Made by a program: the position numbers and the translations under genes. A stretch of 64,000 nucleotides of DNA from Sorangium cellulosum So0157-2 (lineage in GTDB: Bacteria; Myxococcota_A; Polyangia; Polyangiales; Polyangiaceae): the NCBI RefSeq assembly GCF_000418325.1, contig NC_021658.1, positions 2,418,001 to 2,482,000 of the forward strand, in the 5' to 3' direction. Position 1 is the stretch's first letter. Each line of letters starts with the position of its first letter. Below, piece by piece: positions 7,125 through 15,782 of the stretch. The notes below the pieces were generated by a model, which made no database searches, had not been told where the DNA came from, and saw nothing but the letters and a program-made list of their open reading frames with translations.

Positions 7125-9236
7125 TCAGTCCTCGTCGGCCTCGACCTTGAAGCCGCTCTCCTTGATCACCTTCTCCTGCACCGCCGGCGGGCAGACCTCC
7201 AGGTGCTCGACGCTCATCGTGAACGTGCCCTTGCCCTGGGTCATGCTCTTCAGCTTCGACTCGTACTCGAGCACCTCGGCCAGCGGGACGAACGCGTTCA
7301 CGATCGTCTGATCCTCGACCGAGTCCGTGCCGATGATCCTCCCGCGGCGGCTGTTGATGTCGCCGATGATGTCGCCCATGGTCGCGCTCGGCACCGTCAC
7401 CGAGAGGCGCACGATGGGCTCGAGCAGCACCGGCGCGCACTGCGCGGCGGCGGCCTTGAACGCCTTGCTGCCCGCCATCTGGAAGGCCGCGTCCGACGAG
7501 TCGACGTCGTGGTACTTGCCGTCGAAGAGCCGCACCTTGACGTCGACCATCGGATAGCCGGCCAGGACGCCCTTCGACATCGCCTTGACGATGCCCTTCT
7601 CGACCGAGGGGATGAACTGGCGCGGCACGGCGCCGCCCACGACCGCGTCCTCGAAGACGAAGCCGCCGCCGCGCGGCAGAGGCTCCATGTCGATGTAACA
7701 GACGCCGAACTGGCCATGACCGCCGGTCTGCTTCTTGTGCTTGCCCTCGACGTTCGTGGCCTTCCGCGAGATCGTCTCCTTGTAGGCGATGTGCGGCGGG
7801 CCGAGCCGGCAGTCGATCCCGACGCGCCGGCGGATGCGCTCCACCGTGATCTCCAGGTGCAGGGCGCCGAGGCCCGAGACGACGAGCTCGCGGGTCGACG
7901 GGTCCTGGTGCACGCTGAGCCCCGGGTCCTCCTCGGTCAGCCGGTAGAGGGCGTTGCCGACCTTGTCCTCGCCGCCCTTCGCGTCGAACCTCACGCCGCG
8001 CGAGAAGAGGGCCGGCGGCAGCTCCGGCGCGCTGAAGAGGAACGCGTGCTTCTCGTCGCAGAGCGTGTGCCCGCTCAGCGTGGCCTTCAGCTTGTGCAGC
8101 GCGACGATGTCGCCGGCGCGCGCCTCCTCCACCTGCTTGTGGTCCTTGCCGACCACCGCGTGGATCTTGCCGAGGCGCTCGGCGTTGCCCGTGCTCGCGT
8201 TGAGCAGCGTGGCGTCGGGCCGGAGCGCGCCGGAGAGCACGCGCGCGAACGAGGTGCGGCCGGCGTGCGGATCGATCGACGTCTTGAAGACGAACGCCGC
8301 CGCCGGCGCGTCCGCCGACGGCGGCCGCTCGGCGGCCTGCGGCGCGGCGCCGGGCTTGCCGCTCGGGACGACGCCGGCCCACGCCGGGTGCTCGGTCGGC
8401 GGGGGCACGAGCTCGACGATGCCGTCGAGCAGCGCGGCGGCGCCGCTCGGGCGCACCCCGGAGGCGAAGTAGACCGGGACCAGCGCCCCCCGGCGGACCG
8501 CGGCGCGGAGCCCCTGATCGAGCTCCTGCTGCGTGAGGTCGCCCTCGGTCAGGTACCGCTCGGTGAGCTCGTCGTCGCTGCCGGCGACGTCGTCGACGAG
8601 CTTGCCCCGGGCCTTCTCGACCGCCCCCGCGACGTCGGCCGGCACGGGAGCGCCCGCGGCCGCGGCGGGCGCCTCGGGCTTGTCGAGCCAGGCCTTCTTC
8701 GTCCGGATCGCCGCGACCCCCCGGTACTGGGGCCCCTCGCCGACGCGCTCCTCCATGATCGCGAGCGGCGCCTTGAGGCGCGCGCGGACCTCGGCGATCA
8801 CCTCGTCGGGTCGCGCGTTCTCGGCGTCGACCTTGGTGACGACGATCATGCACGGCAGCTTCGCCTCCCTCACCCACCCGAAGACACGCTCGGTGATCGG
8901 CTGCACGCCGTCCTTGCCGCTCACGACGAGGATGGCCGCGTCGACCGCGGCGAGCGCGAGCCGCGTCTCGGCGAGGAAGCTCCCCTCTCCGGGCGTGTCG
9001 ACGAGGTTGATCTTCTTCCCGCCCCAGGAGAGGTGCGCGACGCTCGCCTCGAACGAGCAAACGTGCTCTTTTTCCTCGGCGGTATCGTCGAGGACACTCG
9101 ACTTGTCGTCCACCTTGCCGAGCTTGGCCGTCGCCTTGCCGACGTACAGCATGGCCTCGGCGAGCGATGTCTTCCCAGCCCCCTTGTGTCCGATGATTGC
9201 AACGTTCCTGATGTCCCCTGCCTCAGTCGTTGTCAT
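7125..9236 (-). CDS. Elongation factor G-like translational GTPase
   Basis: A 703-residue GTPase with the EF-G domain order. The P-loop is GHKGAGKTS near residues 16-24, G3 is LVDTPGEGSF and G4 is VTKVD instead of NKxD. Domain II follows near residue 310, and domains III to V end with MTQGKGTFTMSVEHLEVCP. The motif differences and low similarity of the switch I region place it among the EF-G-like (FusA2-like) paralogues, whose role is not well defined, and not among the main EF-G, which normally sits in the str operon. An insert near residues 160-240 is rich in Ala and Pro. It appears monocistronic. Confidence 0.85.
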   Translation of the reverse strand: MTTTEAGDIRNVAIIGHKGAGKTSLAEAMLYVGKATAKLGKVDDKSSVLDDTAEEKEHVCSFEASVAHLSWGGKKINLVDTPGEGSFLAETRLALAAVDAAILVVSGKDGVQPITERVFGWVREAKLPCMIVVTKVDAENARPDEVIAEVRARLKAPLAIMEERVGEGPQYRGVAAIRTKKAWLDKPEAPAAAAGAPVPADVAGAVEKARGKLVDDVAGSDDELTERYLTEGDLTQQELDQGLRAAVRRGALVPVYFASGVRPSGAAALLDGIVELVPPPTEHPAWAGVVPSGKPGAAPQAAERPPSADAPAAAFVFKTSIDPHAGRTSFARVLSGALRPDATLLNASTGNAERLGKIHAVVGKDHKQVEEARAGDIVALHKLKATLSGHTLCDEKHAFLFSAPELPPALFSRGVRFDAKGGEDKVGNALYRLTEEDPGLSVHQDPSTRELVVSGLGALHLEITVERIRRRVGIDCRLGPPHIAYKETISRKATNVEGKHKKQTGGHGQFGVCYIDMEPLPRGGGFVFEDAVVGGAVPRQFIPSVEKGIVKAMSKGVLAGYPMVDVKVRLFDGKYHDVDSSDAAFQMAGSKAFKAAAAQCAPVLLEPIVRLSVTVPSATMGDIIGDINSRRGRIIGTDSVEDQTIVNAFVPLAEVLEYESKLKSMTQGKGTFTMSVEHLEVCPPAVQEKVIKESGFKVEADED

Positions 9237-9440
9237 TCCTCGTTCGTATCAATCCCCGTGGAGATCGAGAAGGCCGGCACGCGATTTTTGGGGTGCTTTC
9301 CGCGGCGCAGCAGGACAGCGAAGACGGGCGTCGAGTCGCTCACCCGAGCTCTGCCGCGACGCGCTGCGGCGTGCTCGATCGAACAGCGGTTGTCCGGTGC
9401 TGCCTGAGCGGATCGCGCGTCCGGGAGCCCCTCGCGCCAC

Positions 9441-9779
9441 ATGAGCGCTCTCCGCCTCGCAATCCAGATGCTGCTCGGCATTGCGCTGCCGCTCGCGCTG
9501 CAGCGGTGGGACCGACGGCGGCTTACGCCCGAGCAGCGCGCCGCTTGCTGGAACGGCGCGACCTGGGGCGCAGCGCTCTACGCGTTCGGGCCGCTGTCCA
9601 TGCTCGGGTGGTGCTGGGTCACGCGCGGCGTTCAGCACGGGCGGCCGGACGCACGCGGGTCGCGGAGCCTTCGCGCGGTGAAGGCGCTCGGGCTCGGCGC
9701 GGGGTCCGCCGCGGCGCTCGTCCTCGTCCTGGCCGGCATCGACACCCTGGTAGCGCTCGCGCTCGGGCTCCCGCCGTGA
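9441..9779 (+). CDS. Small hypothetical membrane protein
   Basis: A 112-residue protein of unknown function. Hydrophobic stretches near residues 5-20 (LAIQMLLGIALPLALQ), 42-62 (WGAALYAFGPLSMLGWCWVT) and 88-110 (GLGAGSAAALVLVLAGIDTLVALALGL) suggest two or three membrane segments. The codon bias is normal for the genome (GC-rich third positions). I chose ATG 9441; the open frame does not extend usefully upstream. It stands alone between the EF-G-like gene and the kinase gene. Confidence 0.6.
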   Translation: MSALRLAIQMLLGIALPLALQRWDRRRLTPEQRAACWNGATWGAALYAFGPLSMLGWCWVTRGVQHGRPDARGSRSLRAVKALGLGAGSAAALVLVLAGIDTLVALALGLPP

Positions 9780-9945
9780 GCCGCGTGGACGGCCGGAGCG
9801 CAGGCCCGCGCGCCCCGCGCGGCGCAGCGCCGGACTGCATGGCACGGACGGCGCATCGCTGGGCTGCATGGCTGGGAATGTCTGGATGGCGAAGGGCGAT
9901 GGATCGGCTGCATTCGCGGCAGCGATGGATGGAGGCGGGCCGGCC

Positions 9946-9965
9946 GGCCGGCCAGCTGGCCGGCC
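9946..9965. repeat. 20-bp perfect palindrome in a GGCC-rich tract
   Basis: GGCCGGCCAGCTGGCCGGCC is its own reverse complement and sits in a longer GGCC/CCGG run (about 9938-9974) between the small membrane protein and the kinase gene. It could be a transcription end hairpin for the upstream gene or a binding site; no T-tract follows. Its function is unknown. Confidence 0.5.
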
Positions 9966-10113
9966 AGCCGGCCGCGCGCAGAACGGACATCCCCCTGTCG
10001 TCGTGGTCGGTAGACGACACGTCATGGACGCGTTGCTGCACTCTGGATCTGCTATTCAGAGGACAGGTTTTGACCCGGTCCGCGGAGAGCGCGGACCCCA
10101 CCGAGGCAGTGCG

Positions 10114-12111
10114 TTGACGTCGCTGAAGGCCGGAGGAGAGAATCGCGCGGCCGCGCAGGAGTGGACCGACGCCGGGCGTGCGCCTCGGGCGGCCGAGGCT
10201 CCTGCGGGGGGCCAGGAGGTCGTCGCCGGCAGGTACGCGGTGGAGACCCGGCTCGGCGTCGGCGGGGTCGGCGCCGTCCACCTCGCGATCGATCGCGCGT
10301 CGGGCCAGCGCGTCGCGCTCAAGCGCGTGGACCCCAGGATCGCCGAGAACCGGCACGCCGTCGACCGGCTGCTCCGGGGCGCTCGCGCCGCGCGCGCGCT
10401 CTCGGGCAGGTACGTCGCGCGGGTCCTCGACGTCGGGGTCGACGGCGGCGCGCCGTTCGTCGTCAGCGAGTACCTGGAGGGCTCCGATCTGGCGAGCTAC
10501 CTGCAGCGCCGCGGGCCGCTGCGGGCCAGGGAGGCGGTGAAGTACCTCCTCCAGATCTGCGAGGCCGTCGCCGAGGCGCACGGCGTCGGGCTCCTCCACC
10601 GCGACCTCAAGCCCGAGAACGTGTTCCTCAGCTTCGGCGACGGCGCGCCGAGCGTGAAGGTGCTCGACTTCGGCGTGTCGGCCGTGGCGTGCGGCGTCGA
10701 GAGCGAGGGCCCGAACGCCGCGTCGGGCGCCATGCGGACCTCGCTGCTCTACATGGCGCCGGAGCAGATGCGGTCGGCGGGCGGCATCGACGAGCGCGCC
10801 GACATCTGGTCGATCGGCGCGGTGGCCTATGCGCTCCTCTGCGGGGCGAGCCCGTTCGAGGCGCGGACCGAGCTCGAGATCTGCAACAAGGTCCTGAACG
10901 ATCCGCCCGCGCCGTTCCCGCCGCGGTTCGAGCCGGCCGAGCTCGGGGGTCTCGTGCTGCGCTGCCTCGACAAGGACCCGGAGGCGCGCCCCTCGGACGT
11001 CGCGAAGCTCGCGTTCGCGCTCGCGCGCTTCGGGGGCGAGGGCGCGGAGGACGCGGCCGAGCGCGTGTGGGAGGCGCTCCGGGCGGAGGACGAGACGCTC
11101 CGCATGGCGACCCCGGCCCCCGCGCCCGTCGAGGACGAGTGGGAGGCCGACACGCTGGCCGATCTACCGAAGATGTCGCCCGACGATCTCATGGGCGACC
11201 TCGAGACGACGGCCAAGTGGGACGCGCCTGGAGGCGTCCGCCTCGGCGAGATCACGCTGGTGTCGCACGCGGGCGGGTCCTGGGACGGCGGCGAGCAGCT
11301 GCGGCCGAGCCGCACGCCGCCCCCGGTCCTGACGGTGAGCCCGCCGGAGCTCCCCACCGACCCGCGGGGCCGGGCAGGGCAGCGTCCAGCAGGCGGAACG
11401 CCCGTTCCGCTCGACCGCGAGGTCGCGCATCGCGTCACCGTCGACCCGGCGCCGCGCGTCACGCCGGCCGAGGCGCGCGCGTCGGCCGAGACGGAGCGGC
11501 TCACGGTCGTGCGCGGCGGGCCGTCGCCGTGGCCGCGCCGGCTCGCGATCGCGCTCGCGGTGCTCGGGATGGCCGCGGGGGTCGGCGGCGTGTGGCTCGT
11601 GCAGACGGGCGCGCTCGGCGGCGATGAGCGCGCCGCGCTGGCATCGAAGGGCGTGGCGAAGCGCGCGGCCCAGGAGGCGCGCTCCTCCACCGCGGCGCGG
11701 CGGCCGGTCGCGGCCGTGCCCGCCGCGCCCGTGGCGTCGGATGAGCCCGCGGCGCAGGGGCCGGACGCCGAGAGCGCCCCGGGCCCGGACGGCGAAGCGC
11801 TGCAAGCCGTGCCGCCGGGCGGGCTCCGGTACCAGCCGCAGCGGCCCGACGTGATCTACGACGAGGTCGAGCGCGAGCGGCGGCGGCGCGAGAAGATGGA
11901 GCGCGAGCAGCGGTGGCGCGAGGGGACCGAGCGCGCGCGGCAGGAGCGCGACGCGCTGCTGCGCGCGCGGCAGCCGTCGGAGGCGGCGACCGCGCCGCGG
12001 CCGGGGGAGGCGGCGACCGCGCCGCAGCCGCCGCAGCCGGGGATGGCCGCGCCGCAGCCGTCCGAGCAGGGCCACGGCGGGCCGCGGCCCCAGGAGACCG
12101 ACGGCGGCTGA
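10114..12111 (+). CDS. Ser/Thr protein kinase with C-terminal transmembrane segment
   Basis: A eukaryote-like (Hanks-type) kinase of about 665 residues. The kinase domain covers roughly residues 40-300: glycine loop RLGVGGVGAVHLA, VALKR lysine, catalytic loop HRDLKPENVFL, metal motif DFG, and YMAPEQM at the activation-loop end. One transmembrane segment lies near residues 475-495 (IALAVLGMAAGVGGVWLVQ). A charged Arg/Glu-rich and Pro/Ala-repeat tail (SEAATAP/GEAATAP units) follows, probably outside the cytoplasm. The start is uncertain. I use the TTG at 10114, preceded by a GAGG stretch; an in-frame ATG at 10024 lies in unusually AT-rich DNA that looks more like a promoter. All catalytic residues are present. 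Confidence 0.85.
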   Translation: MTSLKAGGENRAAAQEWTDAGRAPRAAEAPAGGQEVVAGRYAVETRLGVGGVGAVHLAIDRASGQRVALKRVDPRIAENRHAVDRLLRGARAARALSGRYVARVLDVGVDGGAPFVVSEYLEGSDLASYLQRRGPLRAREAVKYLLQICEAVAEAHGVGLLHRDLKPENVFLSFGDGAPSVKVLDFGVSAVACGVESEGPNAASGAMRTSLLYMAPEQMRSAGGIDERADIWSIGAVAYALLCGASPFEARTELEICNKVLNDPPAPFPPRFEPAELGGLVLRCLDKDPEARPSDVAKLAFALARFGGEGAEDAAERVWEALRAEDETLRMATPAPAPVEDEWEADTLADLPKMSPDDLMGDLETTAKWDAPGGVRLGEITLVSHAGGSWDGGEQLRPSRTPPPVLTVSPPELPTDPRGRAGQRPAGGTPVPLDREVAHRVTVDPAPRVTPAEARASAETERLTVVRGGPSPWPRRLAIALAVLGMAAGVGGVWLVQTGALGGDERAALASKGVAKRAAQEARSSTAARRPVAAVPAAPVASDEPAAQGPDAESAPGPDGEALQAVPPGGLRYQPQRPDVIYDEVERERRRREKMEREQRWREGTERARQERDALLRARQPSEAATAPRPGEAATAPQPPQPGMAAPQPSEQGHGGPRPQETDGG

Positions 12112-12134
12112 CGTCCGCGGTACCGCGAGCCGCC
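12103..12134 (+). terminator. Hairpin at the kinase gene stop codon
   Basis: GGCGGCT (12103-12109) pairs with AGCCGCC (12128-12134). The loop contains a second palindrome, CGCGGTACCGCG. The hairpin overlaps the TGA at 12109-12111 and lies just before the GH113-like gene. No T-run follows, so termination is only possible. Confidence 0.35.
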
Positions 12135-12164
12135 CGCCTGGTATAAGGCGTCCCCGTGCCAGCG

Positions 12165-13499
12165 ATGAGTCGAGAAGTACGCGCGTTCGCCGGCGCCGCG
12201 GGCGCCGCCCTCGCCGTGTCGGCGGCGGCCGTCTGCAGCGCTGCGCGGCCCGCGAGCGCCGCGCCCCGGATCGCGCAGGAGGCACCGCGGAGCGCGGCGG
12301 AGGCGCCGCCGGCCGCGCCTGGGGCGCCGCGGGTCGCGCCGGGGGCGCTGCGGTTTGCGCCGGACGCGCCGCGGATCTCGCCGGAGCGCCTTCCGTACGG
12401 CGCGACGGGGTGGGCCGAGTCCGGCTGGGGCGGCGTGCGCGGCGTGACGATCGGGCCGATCGAGAACCTCCGGCATCCGGGCCGCGGCTACGGGACCGCG
12501 GCGAGCGGGCGAGCGATGGACGAGGCGGTGGCGATGGGCGCGACTTGGGTCAGCCTGACGCCGTTCGGCCGCGTGTGGGACGGCAAGGGCACCGGCGTCG
12601 ATCTCGTCTTCGAGGCGCCGTTCGAGGAGAACCGGCGCAACGTGCTCGCGGCGATCGCGCAGGCGCACGCGCGGGGGCTCAAGGTGCTGCTCGTCCCGCA
12701 CCTCTGGGTCGAGAGCGGCGAGTGGCGGGCGCTGATCGACCCGGGGGACGACGCGGGCTGGGCGCGCTGGGCCGAGTCGTACCGCCGGTTCCTGCTCACC
12801 TGGGCGGAGGTCGCGCGCGAGGGCGGCGCCGAGATGCTCAGCGTAGGCGTCGAGCTGCGGAGCTGGGTGACCACGTCGCGGGCGGCGAGCTTCCTGCCGA
12901 TCATCGAGGCGGTGCGCCGCGTGTACCCGGGGCTGCTCACCTACTCGGCGAACTGGGACGACGTCGAGCACACGCTGATCTTCGACGCGCTGGACCTCAT
13001 CGGCATCAACGCGTTCTATCCGCTCGCCGAGCGCGAGGGCGCGTCGTTCGAGGAGCTCCTGCGCGGCGGGCGCAAGGTGGCGGCCGGGGTGGACGCGGTG
13101 GCGCGCGCGTGGGGCAAGCCGGTCGTGCTCACCGAGATCGGCTACACCACGCGGCGCGATCCCGCCGTGCGCCCGTGGGAGTGGCCCGACCGCATGAAGG
13201 ACGTGGTCGTCGATCAGCGCTCGCAGGCCGAGGCCTACGCCGCCGTGATGGCGCCGTTCCTGGACGCGCGCACCTGCGCCGGCTTCTTCGTCTGGCGGCT
13301 CTACGCCGACCCGGACGACGTCTCGCAGGAGGCCGAGTGGGGGTTCTCGCCGCGGGGCAAGCTGGCGGAGCTCGTGCTGCGCGACGCCTTCTCCACCCGC
13401 TGGGCCGCCGACGGCCCCTGGCTCCCCGGCGAGGCGCTCGGCAGGCACCGCGCGCGCACCCCCGGCGTCTTCGGCTGGGAGCTCGATCCCGACGGGTAG
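12165..13499 (+). CDS. Secreted GH113-like glycoside hydrolase
   Basis: The protein of about 444 residues starts with an Ala-rich export signal (FAGAAGAALAVSAAAVCSA...ASAAP), followed by a low-complexity linker of APR/GAP repeats up to about residue 75. A TIM-barrel glycosidase domain resembling GH113 beta-mannanases follows: GVTIGPIENL, MGATWVSLTPFGRVW, GLKVLLVPHLWVE, a probable acid/base Glu230 in SVGVEL and a probable nucleophile Glu324 in LTEIGY, then GFFVWRLYADPDD. The substrate is inferred to be a beta-mannan or related glycan. I chose ATG 12165 over the GTG at 12156. Fragments of this gene recur at 16976-17006 and 21941-21973, so the locus was once duplicated. Confidence 0.83.
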   Translation: MSREVRAFAGAAGAALAVSAAAVCSAARPASAAPRIAQEAPRSAAEAPPAAPGAPRVAPGALRFAPDAPRISPERLPYGATGWAESGWGGVRGVTIGPIENLRHPGRGYGTAASGRAMDEAVAMGATWVSLTPFGRVWDGKGTGVDLVFEAPFEENRRNVLAAIAQAHARGLKVLLVPHLWVESGEWRALIDPGDDAGWARWAESYRRFLLTWAEVAREGGAEMLSVGVELRSWVTTSRAASFLPIIEAVRRVYPGLLTYSANWDDVEHTLIFDALDLIGINAFYPLAEREGASFEELLRGGRKVAAGVDAVARAWGKPVVLTEIGYTTRRDPAVRPWEWPDRMKDVVVDQRSQAEAYAAVMAPFLDARTCAGFFVWRLYADPDDVSQEAEWGFSPRGKLAELVLRDAFSTRWAADGPWLPGEALGRHRARTPGVFGWELDPDG

Positions 13500-13584
13500 C
13501 CGATCCTGTTGCCTCTTGCGCTCGCCGGGCGAGCTCAACGTAGAATGGCGCTCGCGGGGGAGGGCGAAAGGAGAGCACAGAGAC

Positions 13585-14391
13585 ATGGCGGCTTACGGGT
13601 ACAGTCACGTCCCCGACCGGGGGTTTCACGCGTTCCTCGGTGATCTCGAGGAAGGGGCGTGGAGGGAGATCGCGATCGACAAGTACGACGCGGCGGATCA
13701 GGTGGCGCCGCTGCTCTTGGAGGCGCCGCGGCCGGTGGCGTGGAAGCTGCGTGCGCGGTGGAGCATCGCGCGGCTCGACGAGGTGCTGGCGGTCGCGTCG
13801 GACGACGTGCTCCGCTCGCTCGACGCGGCGTGGGATTCGGCGCAACGGGCGTTCGACTACACGGTCGCCGCGGCCGAGGAGCACGAGGACGCGGCCGTGC
13901 GCGCGGCCGCGACGCGGGTCCGGCGCGCCATGCTGAAGGGCGGCGGCACCGGGCAGACCGCCCTGACCTATGGCGCCGAGGTCGATTTCGGGCGCTCGCA
14001 GCTGGAGGCGGCCAAGAACAAGCGCATGGAGGCGGATCTCAAGAAGATCGGCGCGCTCCCGCACCTCAAGCGGATCGAGGCGGCGACCGACGCGCTGGCG
14101 AAGGGGATGGGTCGCGGCGCGGTGGAGGGCCGGCCGGGCGCGCGGTCGAGCCGCCTGCGCGAGGCCATGGGGGTCTGCGTGACCGCCTTCAACAGCATCC
14201 ACGACGAGATGGACTGGCTCCTCGAGCACCTGCCCGCGGGGAAGAAGCGCGAGCAGGTCGCGGCGTTGCAGAGGCCGTTCCTTGAGCTGCTCAAGCGGTA
14301 TCCCCCGCCGTCGTCGGCGGCCAGCGCCGCGACCGAGCCGGAAGAGGGGGGAGCCGAGGCCGAGGAGGCCTCGGGCGACGAGCCGGCGTGA
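13585..14391 (+). CDS. Conserved unknown protein (intact copy of a duplicated gene)
   Basis: The 268-residue protein is probably cytoplasmic and largely helical, with no signal peptide or membrane segment. A good ribosome binding site (AAAGGAG, 13568-13574) precedes the ATG. I recognise no domain. Its C-terminal half (KRIEAATDALAKGMGRGA, then AMGVCVTAFNSIHDEMDWL and LPAGKKREQV) recurs almost unchanged at 17007-17331, where the N-terminal half is missing. The tail is acidic and Ala/Glu-rich. The GH113-like gene lies 85 bases upstream and may share its transcript. Confidence 0.7.
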   Translation: MAAYGYSHVPDRGFHAFLGDLEEGAWREIAIDKYDAADQVAPLLLEAPRPVAWKLRARWSIARLDEVLAVASDDVLRSLDAAWDSAQRAFDYTVAAAEEHEDAAVRAAATRVRRAMLKGGGTGQTALTYGAEVDFGRSQLEAAKNKRMEADLKKIGALPHLKRIEAATDALAKGMGRGAVEGRPGARSSRLREAMGVCVTAFNSIHDEMDWLLEHLPAGKKREQVAALQRPFLELLKRYPPPSSAASAATEPEEGGAEAEEASGDEPA

Positions 14392-14440
14392 GGCGCCGCG
14401 CTTCCTTGCAGCAGCGGAGAGCAGGTCGCCGGTAGGCACG

Positions 14441-14513
14441 CAGGTGCTGCGAGCGGGTCGCGATCGGGGTTGCAGCACCTGCGAGCGGGTGGTGAGAGCG
14501 CTTGCAGCACCTG
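14441..14513. repeat. 32-bp minisatellite, 2.3 units
   Basis: Units start at 14441, 14473 and 14505 (partial). Each carries CAGGTGCTG or its reverse complement CAGCACCTG, followed by GAGCGGGT. Because the unit heads are inverted relative to each other, the array can form hairpins. A homologous array with one more unit lies at 17381. Confidence 0.75.
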
Positions 14514-14755
14514 GTGCCGCTCGGGTAGGCGATGGTCCCGTGAGCTTGTCAAGTGCAGAGGGTGGCGCCGAGCACGAGAAGCCTCGGCGTGGGACCGACG
14601 GCGCGATATAGCATCGTTCGATCCCAGGAGCGGCCGGTTCTTGATCACCGAGCCGAGCGTGCAAGCGCCGCTTCCGGACAGGTGCGGCACGATCGCCTGA
14701 AGGCAAGAGTCACCTCGCCCCGCTCCGCCTGGCGACACTCCGCCGCGCGCTCACG

Positions 14756-14930
14756 TCAGCCCGCCGCTCCCCGCGCCTTCAGCGCGTCCACGATTTCGGC
14801 GCGTCCACGATGTGCCGAACATCTTGCGCCCGCCCGCGTGGTACGACCAGCAGCGCGTCGCTGATCTCGACCACGACGAGCCCGTCGAGGCCCACCAGCG
14901 CGATCGCCCGCGCGCAGGAACGACGGAGCC
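14756..14930 (-). pseudogene. 3' relic of a mannose-1-phosphate guanylyltransferase
   Basis: On the minus strand, IALVGLDGLVVVEISDALL and VPRGRAQDVRHIVDA match the conserved C-terminal part of GDP-mannose pyrophosphorylases (pattern D-x-LLVVPRxxAQDV). The frame then shifts where the 16-base segment GGCGCGTCCACGATTT is partly repeated (near 14787-14817), and the true ending IVDALKARGAAG is read in another frame. The upstream part of the gene is missing. It is a decayed fragment. Confidence 0.55.
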
Positions 14931-15072
14931 CTGGGCTGCGAGATGGGCGTTGTTCGTCCTTTCCTCCTCATCCACCCTCATCAAGGCAGATCCTCCTTTG
15001 CTTCTGGTGATGGTGAATGAGCTTGCACGCCGTCCGCCTGGATGTGTAGGCTGGAATGGTGGGAGGCGGGGC

Positions 15073-15774
15073 ATGAAGAGAGAAAACGGCCCGAGGGGTT
15101 TTGCTATCCTATTCGCCGCTGCGCTCGCCAATTCGATGATGCCAGGTTGCAACGTCACACTCGGGCGGCTGCCCGAGGAGGATTCTGCGGGCACGGAAAC
15201 TGGCGAAGACACGGCGCAGCAGGATCCTCAAGCACCCGAGCAGACCCCTGAGGAAGAACCCGAAGATGCCTTCGCTCAGGTCGACCCCCAACAGCTCGCG
15301 TTGGCCGAGGCAAAAGCCGCATTGACGACGGCATACCTCGTGGCGACGGTCGAATCCGCAGGCCTGGATCCGAGCACACTGGACGAATCGGCGATCGAGC
15401 AGCTCATGGAGCAGTTCCTGCCCGCCGCTGCGGCCGAGGCGGACGCTTGGCTCGCGACGCTGGATCCGTCGATGTTGTCGGCGAGCTTCGAGCCGCGGAT
15501 CCAGTGCAAAAAAGAACACGGATGTGCGTACCTCACGCAATGCAAGTACAACGCGCCGCCTATCGACCACAACTGCTGGGTGACGGATTGCGGCAAATCC
15601 AGATGCTCCCTATGCCCGGACTGGGTCGCAGACCTGCTGCAGAGCCTGGTGCTTACGTCGTGGTGCGCGTACGTGTGCACCGAAAACGGCACCCACAACG
15701 TGGTTGCCATCGGCGCGGGAGGGATCTCAAGGTTCAAAGGCGACTTCGTAGGACCTATCTGCAAGGCGCCGTAG
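15073..15774 (+). CDS. Cysteine-rich putative lipoprotein of unknown function
   Basis: The 233-residue protein starts after a strong GGGAGG site. It has a signal peptide of lipoprotein type (FAILFAAALANSMMPGC), then an acidic low-complexity linker (TGEDTAQQDPQAPEQTPEEE) and a predicted helical stretch. The C-terminal domain has many Cys residues (QCKKEHGCAYLTQCKYNAPP, CWVTDCGKSRCSLCPDWV, WCAYVC). It is probably secreted or membrane-anchored with disulphides. The base composition is less GC-rich than the flanks and rarer codons are used, which fits an acquired gene. No family is recognised. It is followed 8 bases later by the Uma2-domain gene, so the two likely form an operon. Confidence 0.65.
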   Translation: MKRENGPRGFAILFAAALANSMMPGCNVTLGRLPEEDSAGTETGEDTAQQDPQAPEQTPEEEPEDAFAQVDPQQLALAEAKAALTTAYLVATVESAGLDPSTLDESAIEQLMEQFLPAAAAEADAWLATLDPSMLSASFEPRIQCKKEHGCAYLTQCKYNAPPIDHNCWVTDCGKSRCSLCPDWVADLLQSLVLTSWCAYVCTENGTHNVVAIGAGGISRFKGDFVGPICKAP

Positions 15775-15782
15775 GACTGAAT

